DNA of 64,000 nucleotides, taken from NCBI GenBank assembly GCA_965200035.1, contig OZ241334.1, positions 2,976,001 through 3,040,000 of the forward strand. Reading direction: 5' to 3'. Under the pieces are notes generated by a model. The model saw only the letters and a program-made list of their open reading frames with translations. It was not told where the DNA came from and did no database searches. The translations under genes and the position numbers were made by a program. Origin of the DNA: UBA1952 sp965200035. Its GTDB lineage: Bacteria; Bacteroidota; Bacteroidia; Chitinophagales; Chitinophagaceae. Every line of letters begins with the position of its first letter. Positions within the stretch are counted from its first letter, which is position 1. Shown one piece after another: positions 43,185 through 52,642 of this stretch.

Positions 43185-43847
43185 GTGAAATATCGATTCG
43201 CCCTGCTTATTGTCTTTTTGATCATCATTGCAGACCAGTGCTCCAAAGTGTATGTAAAAACCCATTTTTACAATGGTGAGGAGATCAACGTGATCGGTCA
43301 GTGGTTCCGGCTTCACTTTCTGGAAAATCCGGGCATGGCCTTCGGGATGCAGTTCAGCAAAACGGATATGGGCAAACTGCTGCTGACTTCGTTTCGCCTG
43401 CTGGCAGTGCTGGGCGGCTTTGTATTTCTGAAGAGGCTGGTAACAAAAGGCTATAGTCGTGGAGTCATTATTTGCGGTGCGTTCATCCTCGCAGGCGCAT
43501 TGGGCAATCTGATAGATTCGCTTTTCTACGGGCTTATCTTTACGGAAAGCTCATTTCATTTAGCAAAGCTGGTTCCTTGGGGGCAGGGCTATGGGAAACT
43601 GTTTCATGGCAGGGTAGTGGATATGCTTTATTTTCCGCTGTTTAAAGTAACTATTGCAGGCCGTGAATTTGAATTCTTTGAACCGGTATTCAATATTGCC
43701 GATGCAGCCATTACCATCGGCGTGCTTACACTGGTAATCTTTCAGAAAAAGCTGCTTCAACCCATGGGCCAGCAGCATACCGTTATTGTGCAGGATAAAA
43801 ACGTGGATAGTATTCAACTACCTCAGTCTAAAATACACAAATCATAA
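43185..43847 (+). CDS. lspA: Lipoprotein signal peptidase (signal peptidase II)
   Basis: A 220-residue inner-membrane aspartyl protease that removes lipoprotein signal peptides. GTG start (MKYRFALLIVFLIIIADQCSK). Four membrane helices are expected. The motifs NPGMAFG, FILAGALGNLIDSLFYG and the catalytic region GRVVDMLYFPL and FEPVFNIADAAITIG are clear. At 220 residues it is longer than E. coli LspA because of an insert between the catalytic aspartates, usual in Bacteroidota. It forms a short operon with zapA, whose start lies 12 bases downstream. Confidence 0.95.
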   Translation: MKYRFALLIVFLIIIADQCSKVYVKTHFYNGEEINVIGQWFRLHFLENPGMAFGMQFSKTDMGKLLLTSFRLLAVLGGFVFLKRLVTKGYSRGVIICGAFILAGALGNLIDSLFYGLIFTESSFHLAKLVPWGQGYGKLFHGRVVDMLYFPLFKVTIAGREFEFFEPVFNIADAAITIGVLTLVIFQKKLLQPMGQQHTVIVQDKNVDSIQLPQSKIHKS

Positions 43848-43859
43848 TCCGGCGATTGT

Positions 43860-44141
43860 ATGGATGAGCTGATTCCTATCAATGTAATGCTCTCCGGGCG
43901 CAGCTATCGCATCCGCATCAGGCCGGATGAGGAAGCTGCTGTACGGCGCTCTGTAAAGGCCGCAGATGAAAAAGTCAATGAGCTTCGTCAGCTATATGCC
44001 GGCAAGGACGATCAGGATTTTCTGGCAATGTGTCTCCTTATGTATGCAACAGATACTTCGGCTGCAGGCAATGGTTCGGATAGCAGCGGGATCAGCGATC
44101 TTATTGCTAAGATCGATAAAGCGCTGGCGAAAAAGGATTAG
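43860..44141 (+). CDS. zapA: Cell division protein ZapA
   Basis: A 93-residue FtsZ-associated protein. The start DELIPINVMLSGRSYRIRI and the following RPDEEAAVRRSVKAADEKVNEL match ZapA, where a small N-terminal domain is followed by a long helix that bundles FtsZ filaments. It is closely linked to lspA upstream and its end overlaps the end of convergent murF by 4 bases. Confidence 0.87.
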   Translation: MDELIPINVMLSGRSYRIRIRPDEEAAVRRSVKAADEKVNELRQLYAGKDDQDFLAMCLLMYATDTSAAGNGSDSSGISDLIAKIDKALAKKD

Positions 44142-45457
44142 GCGGGTAATACATCTAGCAAACGCTCCATCCTGCTTCCCCGTGATCCTTTGATGAGTAT
44201 GGCTGCTTTCTGAGGCACTTCTTCAGCCAGTTGCAAAGCTGCTTCCTCAGAGCTGTTATACCATTGATAAGTACCGGATACATCCCTGAATTCCGGGCCT
44301 ACCAGCAATACATTTTCCCACTCATAAGCGTTGATCAGCTCTATCAGCGCCTGATGCTCTTCTTCCTGCTCCGCACCCATTTCCTTCATGCCGCCCAGCC
44401 ACAGCATCTTATGCGGGAGGTTAAGCGCGGCAAAATTCATGATGGCAGCGCGCATACTGCTTGGGTTGGCATTGTAAGCATCCAGCACAATAGTATTCGA
44501 ACCTTTCTTTAATAATTGTGATCGGCTATTATCCGGCAGATAGGCTTCTATAGCCTGCCTGATGTCATCTATGGGTACTCCAAAATGAAGCCCGGCAGCT
44601 ACGGCAAACATAACATTTGGGAAGTTATAACTGCCTACCAGTTGTGTCTGTATCTGTGTTTCTGCGCCATAAGTTAATACCGCTATTTTTAAGAAAAGCC
44701 CGTCTGTAAGTGGTTTGCCAATATACCGTGCATTGGCGCTGCCATAAGTGATCTGAGCCGATATGCCCCGCGCCATTTCTTCCAGGTAATCCAGATCTGT
44801 ATTGCGGAAAATACTGCCGCCCGTTTCCCGCAGATATAAGAATAGCTCGCCCTTGCCTTTACGGATATTTTCCAGCGATCCAAAGCCCTCAATATGTGCC
44901 TTGCCGCAATTGGTGATAATGCCATGTGTAGGCATCGCAATCCGGCAATAACTATCGATCTCATGCAAATGGTTCGCACCCATTTCTATGATAGCCATTT
45001 CCGCATCCAGTCCTATAGACAAAAGGGTCAGTGGAATGCCGATATGATTATTGAGATTGCCTGCAGTGGCGTAAGTCTTAAAGCGCGAGCTCAGTGCAGC
45101 CATCAACAGCTCTTTCGTAGTTGTTTTACCGTTAGAGCCTGTAATTGCAATAAAGGGAATGTTGAATTGCTTGCGATGATGCCTGGCCAGCAATTGAAGT
45201 GTTTCCAGCACAGCATCTACCAGAATGCATTGATCGTTGATTTGATAAGCTTCTTCATCTACAACCACATAAGCCGCGCCCATATCAAGCGCTTGCTGTG
45301 CAAATGAGTTGCCATTAAAAGATGGGCCTTTCAGTGCAAAAAAGATATCGCCTGCCTGAAGCTTTCGGGTATCTGTCTGTACAGAAGGATGTTTCAGGTA
45401 CAGTTCATAGAGATGAAGAATATCCGGGCTCGATTGCATGTCATTCAATGTATACAA
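44138..45457 (-). CDS. murF: UDP-N-acetylmuramoyl-tripeptide--D-alanyl-D-alanine ligase MurF
   Basis: A 439-residue stand-alone MurF (433 if it starts at MQSSPDILHLYE, 45439). The ATP loop is AITGSNGKTTTKEL; TDTRKLQAGDIFFALKG at the start and LDAYNANPSSMRAA later are diagnostic. A MurF-Alr fusion is encoded at 11764-14253, so the window holds two MurF-type ligases. This one has the more usual ATP loop (GKTTT) and is the likelier main enzyme. It is read in the same direction as gldJ, which lies upstream beyond a terminator. Confidence 0.92.
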   Translation of the reverse strand: MYTLNDMQSSPDILHLYELYLKHPSVQTDTRKLQAGDIFFALKGPSFNGNSFAQQALDMGAAYVVVDEEAYQINDQCILVDAVLETLQLLARHHRKQFNIPFIAITGSNGKTTTKELLMAALSSRFKTYATAGNLNNHIGIPLTLLSIGLDAEMAIIEMGANHLHEIDSYCRIAMPTHGIITNCGKAHIEGFGSLENIRKGKGELFLYLRETGGSIFRNTDLDYLEEMARGISAQITYGSANARYIGKPLTDGLFLKIAVLTYGAETQIQTQLVGSYNFPNVMFAVAAGLHFGVPIDDIRQAIEAYLPDNSRSQLLKKGSNTIVLDAYNANPSSMRAAIMNFAALNLPHKMLWLGGMKEMGAEQEEEHQALIELINAYEWENVLLVGPEFRDVSGTYQWYNSSEEAALQLAEEVPQKAAILIKGSRGSRMERLLDVLPA

Positions 45458-45508
45458 GTATTATGCCTGTAGTTATATCCGGCGGTCGAAAAAAGGATTC
45501 AATAATAA

Positions 45509-45543
45509 TAAAAAAACCCCTTACAGACGTAAGGGGTTTTTAT
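45509..45543 (-). terminator. Terminator after gldJ
   Basis: Stem AAAACCCCTTAC / GTAAGGGGTTTT with loop AGAC and a T-run on both sides. It lies between gldJ (ends 45565) and murF (starts 45457) on the minus strand, separating the two. Confidence 0.85.
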
Positions 45544-45564
45544 TTCGTAGCAGTTTAAAACGTA

Positions 45565-47103
45565 TTAGCGTACAACCTTGCGTGCCTTTTTACCACCGAA
45601 GAAGTTGCCCGCCTGATCGCTGTTGTTGCCATTAGGGCTACCCAGACGATCCATTACACAACGGAAGCCTACAGTAGAGCTTGCCTGATTCGCCTGCATA
45701 AAGCGGCGTGTACCAGGGCTCAGGTAGTAAGCACGGTCAGCCCAGCTACCACCTTTAATCACCTTTGCATCATTGTTCACCAGAGATGCGCGGCCATAAT
45801 CATAAGAATAGTTGGAAAGGGTGTCACCGTCACCGAAGTCACGTACATCGGCAGTGCGGGTTTCGTAGCGGTTGTTGGCAGCCATTTCTTCCGGAGACAT
45901 TGTGCGCTTAGGCAGATTGCCCAGGCTATCCTTGTCCTCGATAGAGTTGTCTTCAGCTACGCGCCTGTAAGTCTCATATACATTACCACGGAACGGACGG
46001 AACGCTTCCAGATCAGAAGTGATCGGGCGGTAAGTATCCAGTGTCCATTCGCTTACGTTGCCAGCCATGTTATAAAGGCCGAAAGCATTTGGCTTGCCAG
46101 AGAAGATTTGTGCAGTGATATCAGCGTTGTCATTCAGACCACCGGCGATACCCATTACGTCACCACGACCACGGGTAAAGTTGCCGTTGAATTCACCTTG
46201 GGCAGAATTGCGAAGGCCGTAGCGTGCGCCATCCTTAGGACCCCATGGATAAGTATTACGATCGGTGATTACTTCCTCGCCACGGCGCTTGCCGGTGCTG
46301 CGCTCAGGATTGTTGCCAATCAGACCAACTGCAGCGTATTCCCATTCAGCTTCTGTAGGGAGGCGGTAATTAGGAAGCAGGATTCCGTCAGAATAAGTAT
46401 TGTTGCGGCGACCAGAGCCATTCGGATCCAGATCACGGCGGCGGCGGCCACCTGCGATACCGTCATACTGACCGGCAACGTATGATTCTGTATTGTAAAC
46501 GTCTTCGTTTACCTGGTTAGGATTCTTTTTCAGCGCGCCGTTCTTCATGAGGATCTGCTCATTTACACGGTCTGAACGCCATTTTGCAAATTCATTTGCC
46601 TGATACCAGTTCACACCAACAACCGGATAGTAGTTGTAGCCGGCGTAGCGGAAATAGTATTGAACCAGTGGCTCATTGTAAGCCAGATTCTTACGCCATA
46701 CCGTTGAATCCGGCAGGGCTTTGGAAACGATCTCCGGATAATCTGAAGAATATGCGCGGGAAAGCCAATAGATATACTCACGGTAGTGAATATTTGCCAC
46801 TTCCGTCTCATCCATATAAAAAGAAGATACTGATACAGTGCGCGCTATATTATTGCGCTCAAAAGTCAGGTCTTCATCTGTCTGGCCCATGGTAAAACGG
46901 CCGCCCTCTACGAATGTAAGGCCGGGACCGGTCTGCTGCCCCTGAAAATTAGGTACATCAAAGCCGCCGAGACGTGGATCATTATATTCCCAACCAGTAG
47001 CACGGGAAATGCCAGTGGATTTTTTGGAAGAGGAGGAGCAGGAAGGGAACAGAGTTGCTGCTCCAAGGCACAGCAAGCTCAGGCCAACAAGCGTTCTTTT
47101 CAT
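45565..47103 (-). CDS. gldJ: Gliding motility / type IX secretion lipoprotein GldJ
   Basis: A 512-residue lipoprotein from MKRTLVGLSLLC with lipobox Cys22 (TLFPSC). It has the formylglycine-generating-enzyme-like (sulfatase-modifying factor) fold: VEGGRFTMGQTDED, YMDETEVANIHYREYIYWL, YRLPTEAEWEYAAVG, NMAGNVSEWTLDTYRP, KGGSWADRAYYLSPGTRRFM and STVGFRCVM. GldJ and GldK both have this fold; location beside porU and porV points to GldJ. GldJ is needed for stable type IX secretion and gliding machinery in Flavobacterium. The upstream frame adds four residues (MIPI). It is divergent from porU. Confidence 0.9.
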   Translation of the reverse strand: MKRTLVGLSLLCLGAATLFPSCSSSSKKSTGISRATGWEYNDPRLGGFDVPNFQGQQTGPGLTFVEGGRFTMGQTDEDLTFERNNIARTVSVSSFYMDETEVANIHYREYIYWLSRAYSSDYPEIVSKALPDSTVWRKNLAYNEPLVQYYFRYAGYNYYPVVGVNWYQANEFAKWRSDRVNEQILMKNGALKKNPNQVNEDVYNTESYVAGQYDGIAGGRRRRDLDPNGSGRRNNTYSDGILLPNYRLPTEAEWEYAAVGLIGNNPERSTGKRRGEEVITDRNTYPWGPKDGARYGLRNSAQGEFNGNFTRGRGDVMGIAGGLNDNADITAQIFSGKPNAFGLYNMAGNVSEWTLDTYRPITSDLEAFRPFRGNVYETYRRVAEDNSIEDKDSLGNLPKRTMSPEEMAANNRYETRTADVRDFGDGDTLSNYSYDYGRASLVNNDAKVIKGGSWADRAYYLSPGTRRFMQANQASSTVGFRCVMDRLGSPNGNNSDQAGNFFGGKKARKVVR

Positions 47104-47140
47104 AATCGGAATCAAAAAGTTTGCTACGAGTGAGTTTGGT

Positions 47141-47160
47141 AAAAACTGTTAAAAACTGTT
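47141..47160 (-). repeat. Tandem 10-base repeat upstream of gldJ
   Basis: AAAAACTGTT occurs twice head to tail, 38 bases before the gldJ start. It lies in the AT-rich 260-base gap between gldJ and porU, which otherwise contains only a porU promoter box. It could be a regulator site; no known family is assigned. Confidence 0.4.
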
Positions 47161-47319
47161 ACAATGATAGAGCAAGTTTTTTGAAAAGTCAAGCGATGTA
47201 CTATGATTATCCTAAAACAAAGATTTTTTTTCTCTTAAGGTAGCTCATACTAATGTCATAATAATTGCGTTTAAAAGTTATCAGCCCTTACTTTTAAAGC
47301 CTTTGGCGGGTTTTATTCG

Positions 47320-47327
47320 TATTTTTG
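47320..47327 (+). promoter_or_regulatory. Bacteroidota -7 promoter element TATTTTTG
   Basis: An exact match followed by AG, ending 36 bases before ATG 47364 of porU. It overlaps an alternative TTG start at 47325, which is therefore unlikely. A TTTGG 15 bases upstream may be part of a -33 box. Confidence 0.45.
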
Positions 47328-47363
47328 AGTGCTGGCGTACCCTGTTTTCATCAACCATTTTCT

Positions 47364-50300
47364 ATGAAAAAATTTTTTGCATTTCTTTCCTTTCTAACCC
47401 TTTTGAGTATTGAGCACGCAACTGCCCAGCCTAAAAAATACACCGTTTCCCCGGCCGATATCCATGGCAGTTATATTACCGAGCGCATCAGCCTGAAAAA
47501 TTATGCATTACCCGGCGTGCGGATCACAAGTCCGGAATTTTCGCCGGTCAATGGCCTGCCAAAAGATGTTACTGCCGGCAATACCGCACAGCCAATATTA
47601 ATGATCGGTATGGAGCGCAAGCAGCCTTTTGTGCTGGTGCGCATTCCTGCTTTTCAGAAAAGTGCAGATGGTAAAGTGCAGCAGTTGACTGGCTTCACGC
47701 TGGATGTAGCAGAAGCCAATGCTTCACAGAGTACCACGCCGCAGGCTAGAGGTACCGCTGCCGCCAATTCGGTGCTCGCTTCCGGTACATGGTATAAGAT
47801 AGCCATTCCTACCCGCGGTATTTATAAAGTGGATTATAGCTTCCTGCAGTCAAAGCTTGGCCTGAACGGCAATGTCAGCTCTGCTTCCGTTCGCCTGTAT
47901 GGCAATGGCGGGCAGATGCTTTCCGAAGATAACGGCGTTGCGCGCCCGGATGATCTGGTGGAAAATGGCATTTCCATGAATGACGGCGGCGATGGCAATT
48001 TTGGTTCAGGTGATTATTTTACGTTCTATGCGGCCGGACCTACAGGCTGGGTAAAAGACAAGACGGCTAATCGCTTTGATCACAAGAAAAATATTTACAC
48101 AGACAGCGCTTATTATTTTATTACAGTAGATGGCGGCAGTGGCAGCAGCGAGCGCCTTGCGGTACAGTCATCATCGCCCTCCGCCAATGTTACCGTCACT
48201 GATTTTAATGATTACCAGATGCATGAGGAAGATGCGGTAAATCCGGGTAAGTTTGGTAAAGAATGGTTGGGCGATCAGATGGGCAATCTTACCCTGAATG
48301 GTCTGAGCCGCGATGTTACTTTCAATACAGGCGAGGTAAATGGTAACGTAGAAGCATTGATGGTGCTTGCAGCCCGCTCAAGCGCTTCCGGTTCCAGCAT
48401 TGATATTTCGGCAAATGGCCAGATGGTGGGCAGCAGCTCTTTTGGCTCTGTAACGCTGGAAGATGATACAGATCCATATCAGGCCAACACAGCTACTTAC
48501 AGCATTGCACCGGGCAGCACAACTACAGCCCTTCACTTTATGTACAACCCAATGGTCAATGATGGCGTTGGGTATATCCGTTCTATAACATTGAATTATC
48601 GCAGAGCGCTGAACTATTCCGGAGGCTCTGTAAGCTTCCGTGATCTGAATAGCGTGGGCGCCGGTAAGGTGGCCAATTTTAAAATCGAAAATGCTACGGC
48701 TGCAATGCAGGTTTGGGATGTAACCAATCCATTGCGCCCGGTACGCATGAATGGCTCGCTGAATGGCAGCACTTATTCTTTTACGCAGGATGCGGCTACG
48801 CTGCACGAGTATGTGGCTTCAGACGGCGCCCAGTACGGCACACCGGCTTATGTAGGGAAGATAGACAATCAGAATATTCACGGCGCAGGCAAGGTTGATC
48901 TGCTTATCGTTACCCATCCTTCCTTTCTGACTGCTGCCAATAAGCTGGCAGATTTTCACCGGCAGCAGGATAATATGCAGGTGCTTGTAGCTACCATAGA
49001 TCAGGTGTATAATGAGTTTTCTTCCGGTGGTCAGGACATCACTGCGATCCGCGATATGGCCCGCATGTTTTATGTGAATGCCGGCAGCGATACTACGCAA
49101 TTGCCTAAGAATCTGTTGCTTTTTGGGGATGCTTCTTATGATTACAAAGACCGTATAGCCGGCAACACCAACTTTGTACCCACATTCGAGGCAAATGAAT
49201 CGGCCGTAATCGGCAACAGCTATGTGATCGATGAGTATTATGCTATGCTGGATGTGAACGAAAACATTAATAATGATACCCTTGCCAATACGCTGGACCT
49301 CGGTATCGGCAGGCTTCCGGTGCAGAGCGAGACAGAAGCGGCAGGCGTAGTCAATAAGATTATAGCCTACAAATCTGCCGCTTCGTTTGGTCCGTGGAGG
49401 CTGAACAATACTTATCTCGCAGATAATGAAGACGATGCCGGCGATCATCTGCTGGATGCAGAATCGATGCTTGCAGCAGTTACCTCAAAGACCGGCGGCC
49501 TTTACAACAATACCAAGATATACCTGGACAACCTGCCATTCGTATCTACCCCTGCCGGCACGCGCTGTCCGGATGGTACAAAGGCGCTGAACGATGATAT
49601 TTTTAAAGGCACATTTTACATCAATTTCACAGGCCACGGCAACCCGACTGCATTGACGCATGAGCGCGTGCTTACAGTGAATGAACTGAACAACTGGAAG
49701 AATATCAGCAAGCTGCCATTCATGGTAACGGCCACCTGCGATTTTGCGCGTTATGATAATCCAAGCGTAACCTCTGCCGGTGAGCGCCTGGTCGTAAAAC
49801 CCGATGGCGGTGCCATTGCCATGCTGACTACTACTGCACCGGTATATGCTTATTATAACAAGCCCATCAACCTGCAGTTCCTTAACAATCAGTTTGTGGA
49901 AAAGTCCGGCAGCCCTACCTGGAATACCTTTGGAGAGGCATTCCGCCGCGGTAAAAATGAGACCTACAGCCATGCGCCAAACTCATCTGCATTGCTGAAC
50001 AGCCGTGCCTTTATTCTGCTGGGTGATCCGGCGCTTCAGCCCAACTTTCCGGATATCAATCACAAGATCCGCACCGATTCTATCATTGATGCCAATACCA
50101 ATCTTCCTACGGATTCTTTCAAAGCGCTTGGCGGCTATCGAATTGCAGGCAGCATCGGCGATGTATCCGGCAACCTGATGTCTGGTTTTAATGGTACCGC
50201 ATACGTGACCATTTATGATAAGCCCCGCATCATTGAGCTTTACACCAAAGAAGGCGGCGACAAGCGCACATTCACTACCCAGGAAAACATCGTATTCCGT

Positions 50301-51137
50301 GGAACGGCTACCGTAAGCAGCGGACGCTTCACCTTTAATTTCATTGCTCCGAAAGACATTAATTACGACTTTGGTAAAGGCAAGATCAGCTACTATGCAG
50401 AAAATGGAGTGACTGATGCTGCCGGCTTTGATACTTCGGCGACCGTTGGTGGCTTTTCTGATCGCGCTATTGCAGATAATAATGGTCCGGTAGTGAAGCC
50501 TTATATGAATGATACGCTCTTCAGGGATGGCGCCATTACCGGGTCAAACACTGTACTGTATGTAAATCTGGCCGATGAAACGGGTATCAATTACAGCGGC
50601 AACAGTGTAGGGCATGATATTACAGCCGTATTGGATGGCGATGTGGCCAACCCGCTTAATATGAACAATTATTATGTAACCGACCCCAATACTTACAAGA
50701 GCGGGCACGTTAATTTCCCCGTTTCAGGCCTTTTAGAAGGTAAGCACCGTTTTACCGTTACAGCCTGGGATGTGAACAATAATTTTGGCGAAGGCACGGT
50801 GAATTTTGAAGTGGTAAATGGCAATGTGATACATATCGATCATCTGATGAACTACCCGAATCCATTCTCGGATGTCACTCATTTCGTGTTCGAGCACAAC
50901 CACCCGGATGAGACTTATCATGTACAGATCGGCATTTACAGCGCAGACGGACGAATGATACAGGTACTTGAACAGACCTTTACGCCAAGCGGCAGCCACA
51001 GCAATGAGCTTACCTGGAATGGAACGGACAACCATGGCGCAAGACTGCCCAGCGGCGTTTATCCTTACAAGATGATCCTGAACACAGATAAAGGAATTCA
51101 GGAAACCGCATACCAAAAGCTGGTGATCATCCGTTAA
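47364..51137 (+). CDS. porU: Type IX secretion sortase PorU
   Basis: A 1257-residue cysteine protease that removes the C-terminal sorting domain of type IX cargo and attaches cargo to the cell surface. Signal peptide MKKFFAFLSFLTLLS to about residue 23. The gingipain-like (C25) domain holds the expected catalytic pair His758 in INFTGHGNP and Cys792 in VTATCDFARYD. The protein ends in a type-A-like C-terminal domain (MNYPNPFSDVTHFVFEH, SGVYPYKMIL), so PorU is itself type IX exported. porV follows; gldJ is divergent. Confidence 0.94.
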   Translation: MKKFFAFLSFLTLLSIEHATAQPKKYTVSPADIHGSYITERISLKNYALPGVRITSPEFSPVNGLPKDVTAGNTAQPILMIGMERKQPFVLVRIPAFQKSADGKVQQLTGFTLDVAEANASQSTTPQARGTAAANSVLASGTWYKIAIPTRGIYKVDYSFLQSKLGLNGNVSSASVRLYGNGGQMLSEDNGVARPDDLVENGISMNDGGDGNFGSGDYFTFYAAGPTGWVKDKTANRFDHKKNIYTDSAYYFITVDGGSGSSERLAVQSSSPSANVTVTDFNDYQMHEEDAVNPGKFGKEWLGDQMGNLTLNGLSRDVTFNTGEVNGNVEALMVLAARSSASGSSIDISANGQMVGSSSFGSVTLEDDTDPYQANTATYSIAPGSTTTALHFMYNPMVNDGVGYIRSITLNYRRALNYSGGSVSFRDLNSVGAGKVANFKIENATAAMQVWDVTNPLRPVRMNGSLNGSTYSFTQDAATLHEYVASDGAQYGTPAYVGKIDNQNIHGAGKVDLLIVTHPSFLTAANKLADFHRQQDNMQVLVATIDQVYNEFSSGGQDITAIRDMARMFYVNAGSDTTQLPKNLLLFGDASYDYKDRIAGNTNFVPTFEANESAVIGNSYVIDEYYAMLDVNENINNDTLANTLDLGIGRLPVQSETEAAGVVNKIIAYKSAASFGPWRLNNTYLADNEDDAGDHLLDAESMLAAVTSKTGGLYNNTKIYLDNLPFVSTPAGTRCPDGTKALNDDIFKGTFYINFTGHGNPTALTHERVLTVNELNNWKNISKLPFMVTATCDFARYDNPSVTSAGERLVVKPDGGAIAMLTTTAPVYAYYNKPINLQFLNNQFVEKSGSPTWNTFGEAFRRGKNETYSHAPNSSALLNSRAFILLGDPALQPNFPDINHKIRTDSIIDANTNLPTDSFKALGGYRIAGSIGDVSGNLMSGFNGTAYVTIYDKPRIIELYTKEGGDKRTFTTQENIVFRGTATVSSGRFTFNFIAPKDINYDFGKGKISYYAENGVTDAAGFDTSATVGGFSDRAIADNNGPVVKPYMNDTLFRDGAITGSNTVLYVNLADETGINYSGNSVGHDITAVLDGDVANPLNMNNYYVTDPNTYKSGHVNFPVSGLLEGKHRFTVTAWDVNNNFGEGTVNFEVVNGNVIHIDHLMNYPNPFSDVTHFVFEHNHPDETYHVQIGIYSADGRMIQVLEQTFTPSGSHSNELTWNGTDNHGARLPSGVYPYKMILNTDKGIQETAYQKLVIIR

Positions 51138-51269
51138 TAAGGACGAATCTCCCTGCTGTAACCAACGCAACATTGTAAATCAACCACTTAATTGAAACGA
51201 GGCTGCAAATCATAAGCATCATTAATCATTTTTTATCCCCGGTTTAGCTTTTGCAGCTCCTAAAAAACT

Positions 51270-51277
51270 TACCTTTG
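51270..51277 (+). promoter_or_regulatory. Bacteroidota -7 promoter element TACCTTTG
   Basis: An exact match followed by CAG, ending 27 bases before ATG 51305 of porV. porV may thus be transcribed separately from porU. Confidence 0.5.
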
Positions 51278-51304
51278 CAGACTTTTAAACAAAAGAATAT
51301 CCGA

Positions 51305-52486
51305 ATGGCAAATCGCTTTGCACTTATTGGCATGAGCTTATTGACAGGCCTGGCAGCTACCGGCGCATCCGCGCAAACGATAGACGGCAAGGTTAATACA
51401 ATTACCACTGCAGTACCTTTCTTACGCATTTCTCCTGATGCACGTGCCGGCGCTATGGGCGATGTAGGCATCGCTACCACGCCGGATGCGAATGCTCAAT
51501 ACTGGAATCTGGGCAAGCTTCCGTTTGCAACCAAGCAGTACGGCATCTCTATGACTTATACTCCCTGGCTGAAGGATCTGGTGCCCGATATATTTCTGGC
51601 CTATGTCTCCGGCTACGCCAAGTTTGGTCAGGACGGTAATCAGGCGATCAGCGGCTCACTGCGCTACTTCTCGCTCGGTGATATTACTTATACACAGGAT
51701 GGTATCAACCCTACAGGTTCCGGTAAGCCACGTGAATTTTCGCTTGACCTCGGCTATTCCCGCAAGCTTTCTCCATATCTGTCTATGGGTGTAGGGCTGC
51801 GCTATATTCACTCTGCCATCACCAATGGTGCAGGTAGCCAGGGTGGAATAGATGTGCATCCGGGCAATACCGTTGCCGGCGATGTAGGCCTTTATTATAC
51901 CAAGACTAAAGAGATTGATGAATACCGCAGCCGCAACTTCAGCTTCGGCGCTGTAATATCCAATCTGGGCGGTAAAATATCCTACACATCATTGCGTAAA
52001 GACTTTATTCCGATCAATCTGGGCCTCGGTATAGCTTATACAGCCAAAGTGGATGAGTACAATAAAATCACCGTTGCCGTAGATATCAACAAGCTGCTCG
52101 TGCCAACCCCTCAGGACACTTCTACAGATGGTAGCACCCCTAAGTATATCTATCCTGATAAGCCTGTAGTATCCGGTGTGCTTGGCTCATTCTCTGATGC
52201 GCCTGCCGGCGAAGAACTGCGTGAAATACAGATTTCTGCAGGTCTGGAATACTGGTACCAGGATCAGTTTGCCGTACGCGCCGGTTATTTTTACGAAGAC
52301 AAGACCAAGGGCGACCGCAAATATTTCACTGTAGGTATCGGCGCACGCTACAATATCTTCGGCATCAATGCAGCATACCTTGTGCCAAGTGGTTCCGGCA
52401 TCAACCGCAATCCGCTCAGCAATACCCTCCGCATATCACTGTTGGTAGATTTTGACAAGTTGCAGAAAGCAGAGGCTTCAGAATAA
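51305..52486 (+). CDS. porV: Type IX secretion outer-membrane protein PorV (LptO)
   Basis: A 393-residue outer-membrane barrel of the FadL-like type. The signal peptide ends near ATGASAQ (residue 24). AVPFLRISPDARAGAMGDVGIAT directly after it is the PorV hallmark. The end SNTLRISLLVDFDKL is a barrel-type terminal strand. PorV carries cargo from the SprA translocon to the PorU sortase. The upstream open residues from 51251 overlap the promoter box, so ATG 51305 is chosen. A terminator follows. Confidence 0.94.
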   Translation: MANRFALIGMSLLTGLAATGASAQTIDGKVNTITTAVPFLRISPDARAGAMGDVGIATTPDANAQYWNLGKLPFATKQYGISMTYTPWLKDLVPDIFLAYVSGYAKFGQDGNQAISGSLRYFSLGDITYTQDGINPTGSGKPREFSLDLGYSRKLSPYLSMGVGLRYIHSAITNGAGSQGGIDVHPGNTVAGDVGLYYTKTKEIDEYRSRNFSFGAVISNLGGKISYTSLRKDFIPINLGLGIAYTAKVDEYNKITVAVDINKLLVPTPQDTSTDGSTPKYIYPDKPVVSGVLGSFSDAPAGEELREIQISAGLEYWYQDQFAVRAGYFYEDKTKGDRKYFTVGIGARYNIFGINAAYLVPSGSGINRNPLSNTLRISLLVDFDKLQKAEASE

Positions 52487-52512
52487 TTTGTTCCGATTAT
52501 ATGACACTTGTA

Positions 52513-52548
52513 AAACCATCAGCCATTCCGGTTGATGGTTTTTCTTTT
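52513..52548 (+). terminator. Terminator after porV
   Basis: Stem AAACCATCA / TGATGGTTT with a loop of 11 bases, followed by TTTCTTTT. Confidence 0.8.
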
Positions 52549-52642
52549 AAGCGATATCCAGCTTTACGGGGGATGAAACTCTGTATAAGATCACTTAATT
52601 TCGGCTTCCTCATTGATGTTAAACTTCTAATCTGGTACAACT

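Noticed and set aside
47320..47363. TTG at 47325 as the porU start
   Set aside because: It overlaps the TATTTTTG promoter box; ATG 47364 gives a normal signal peptide.
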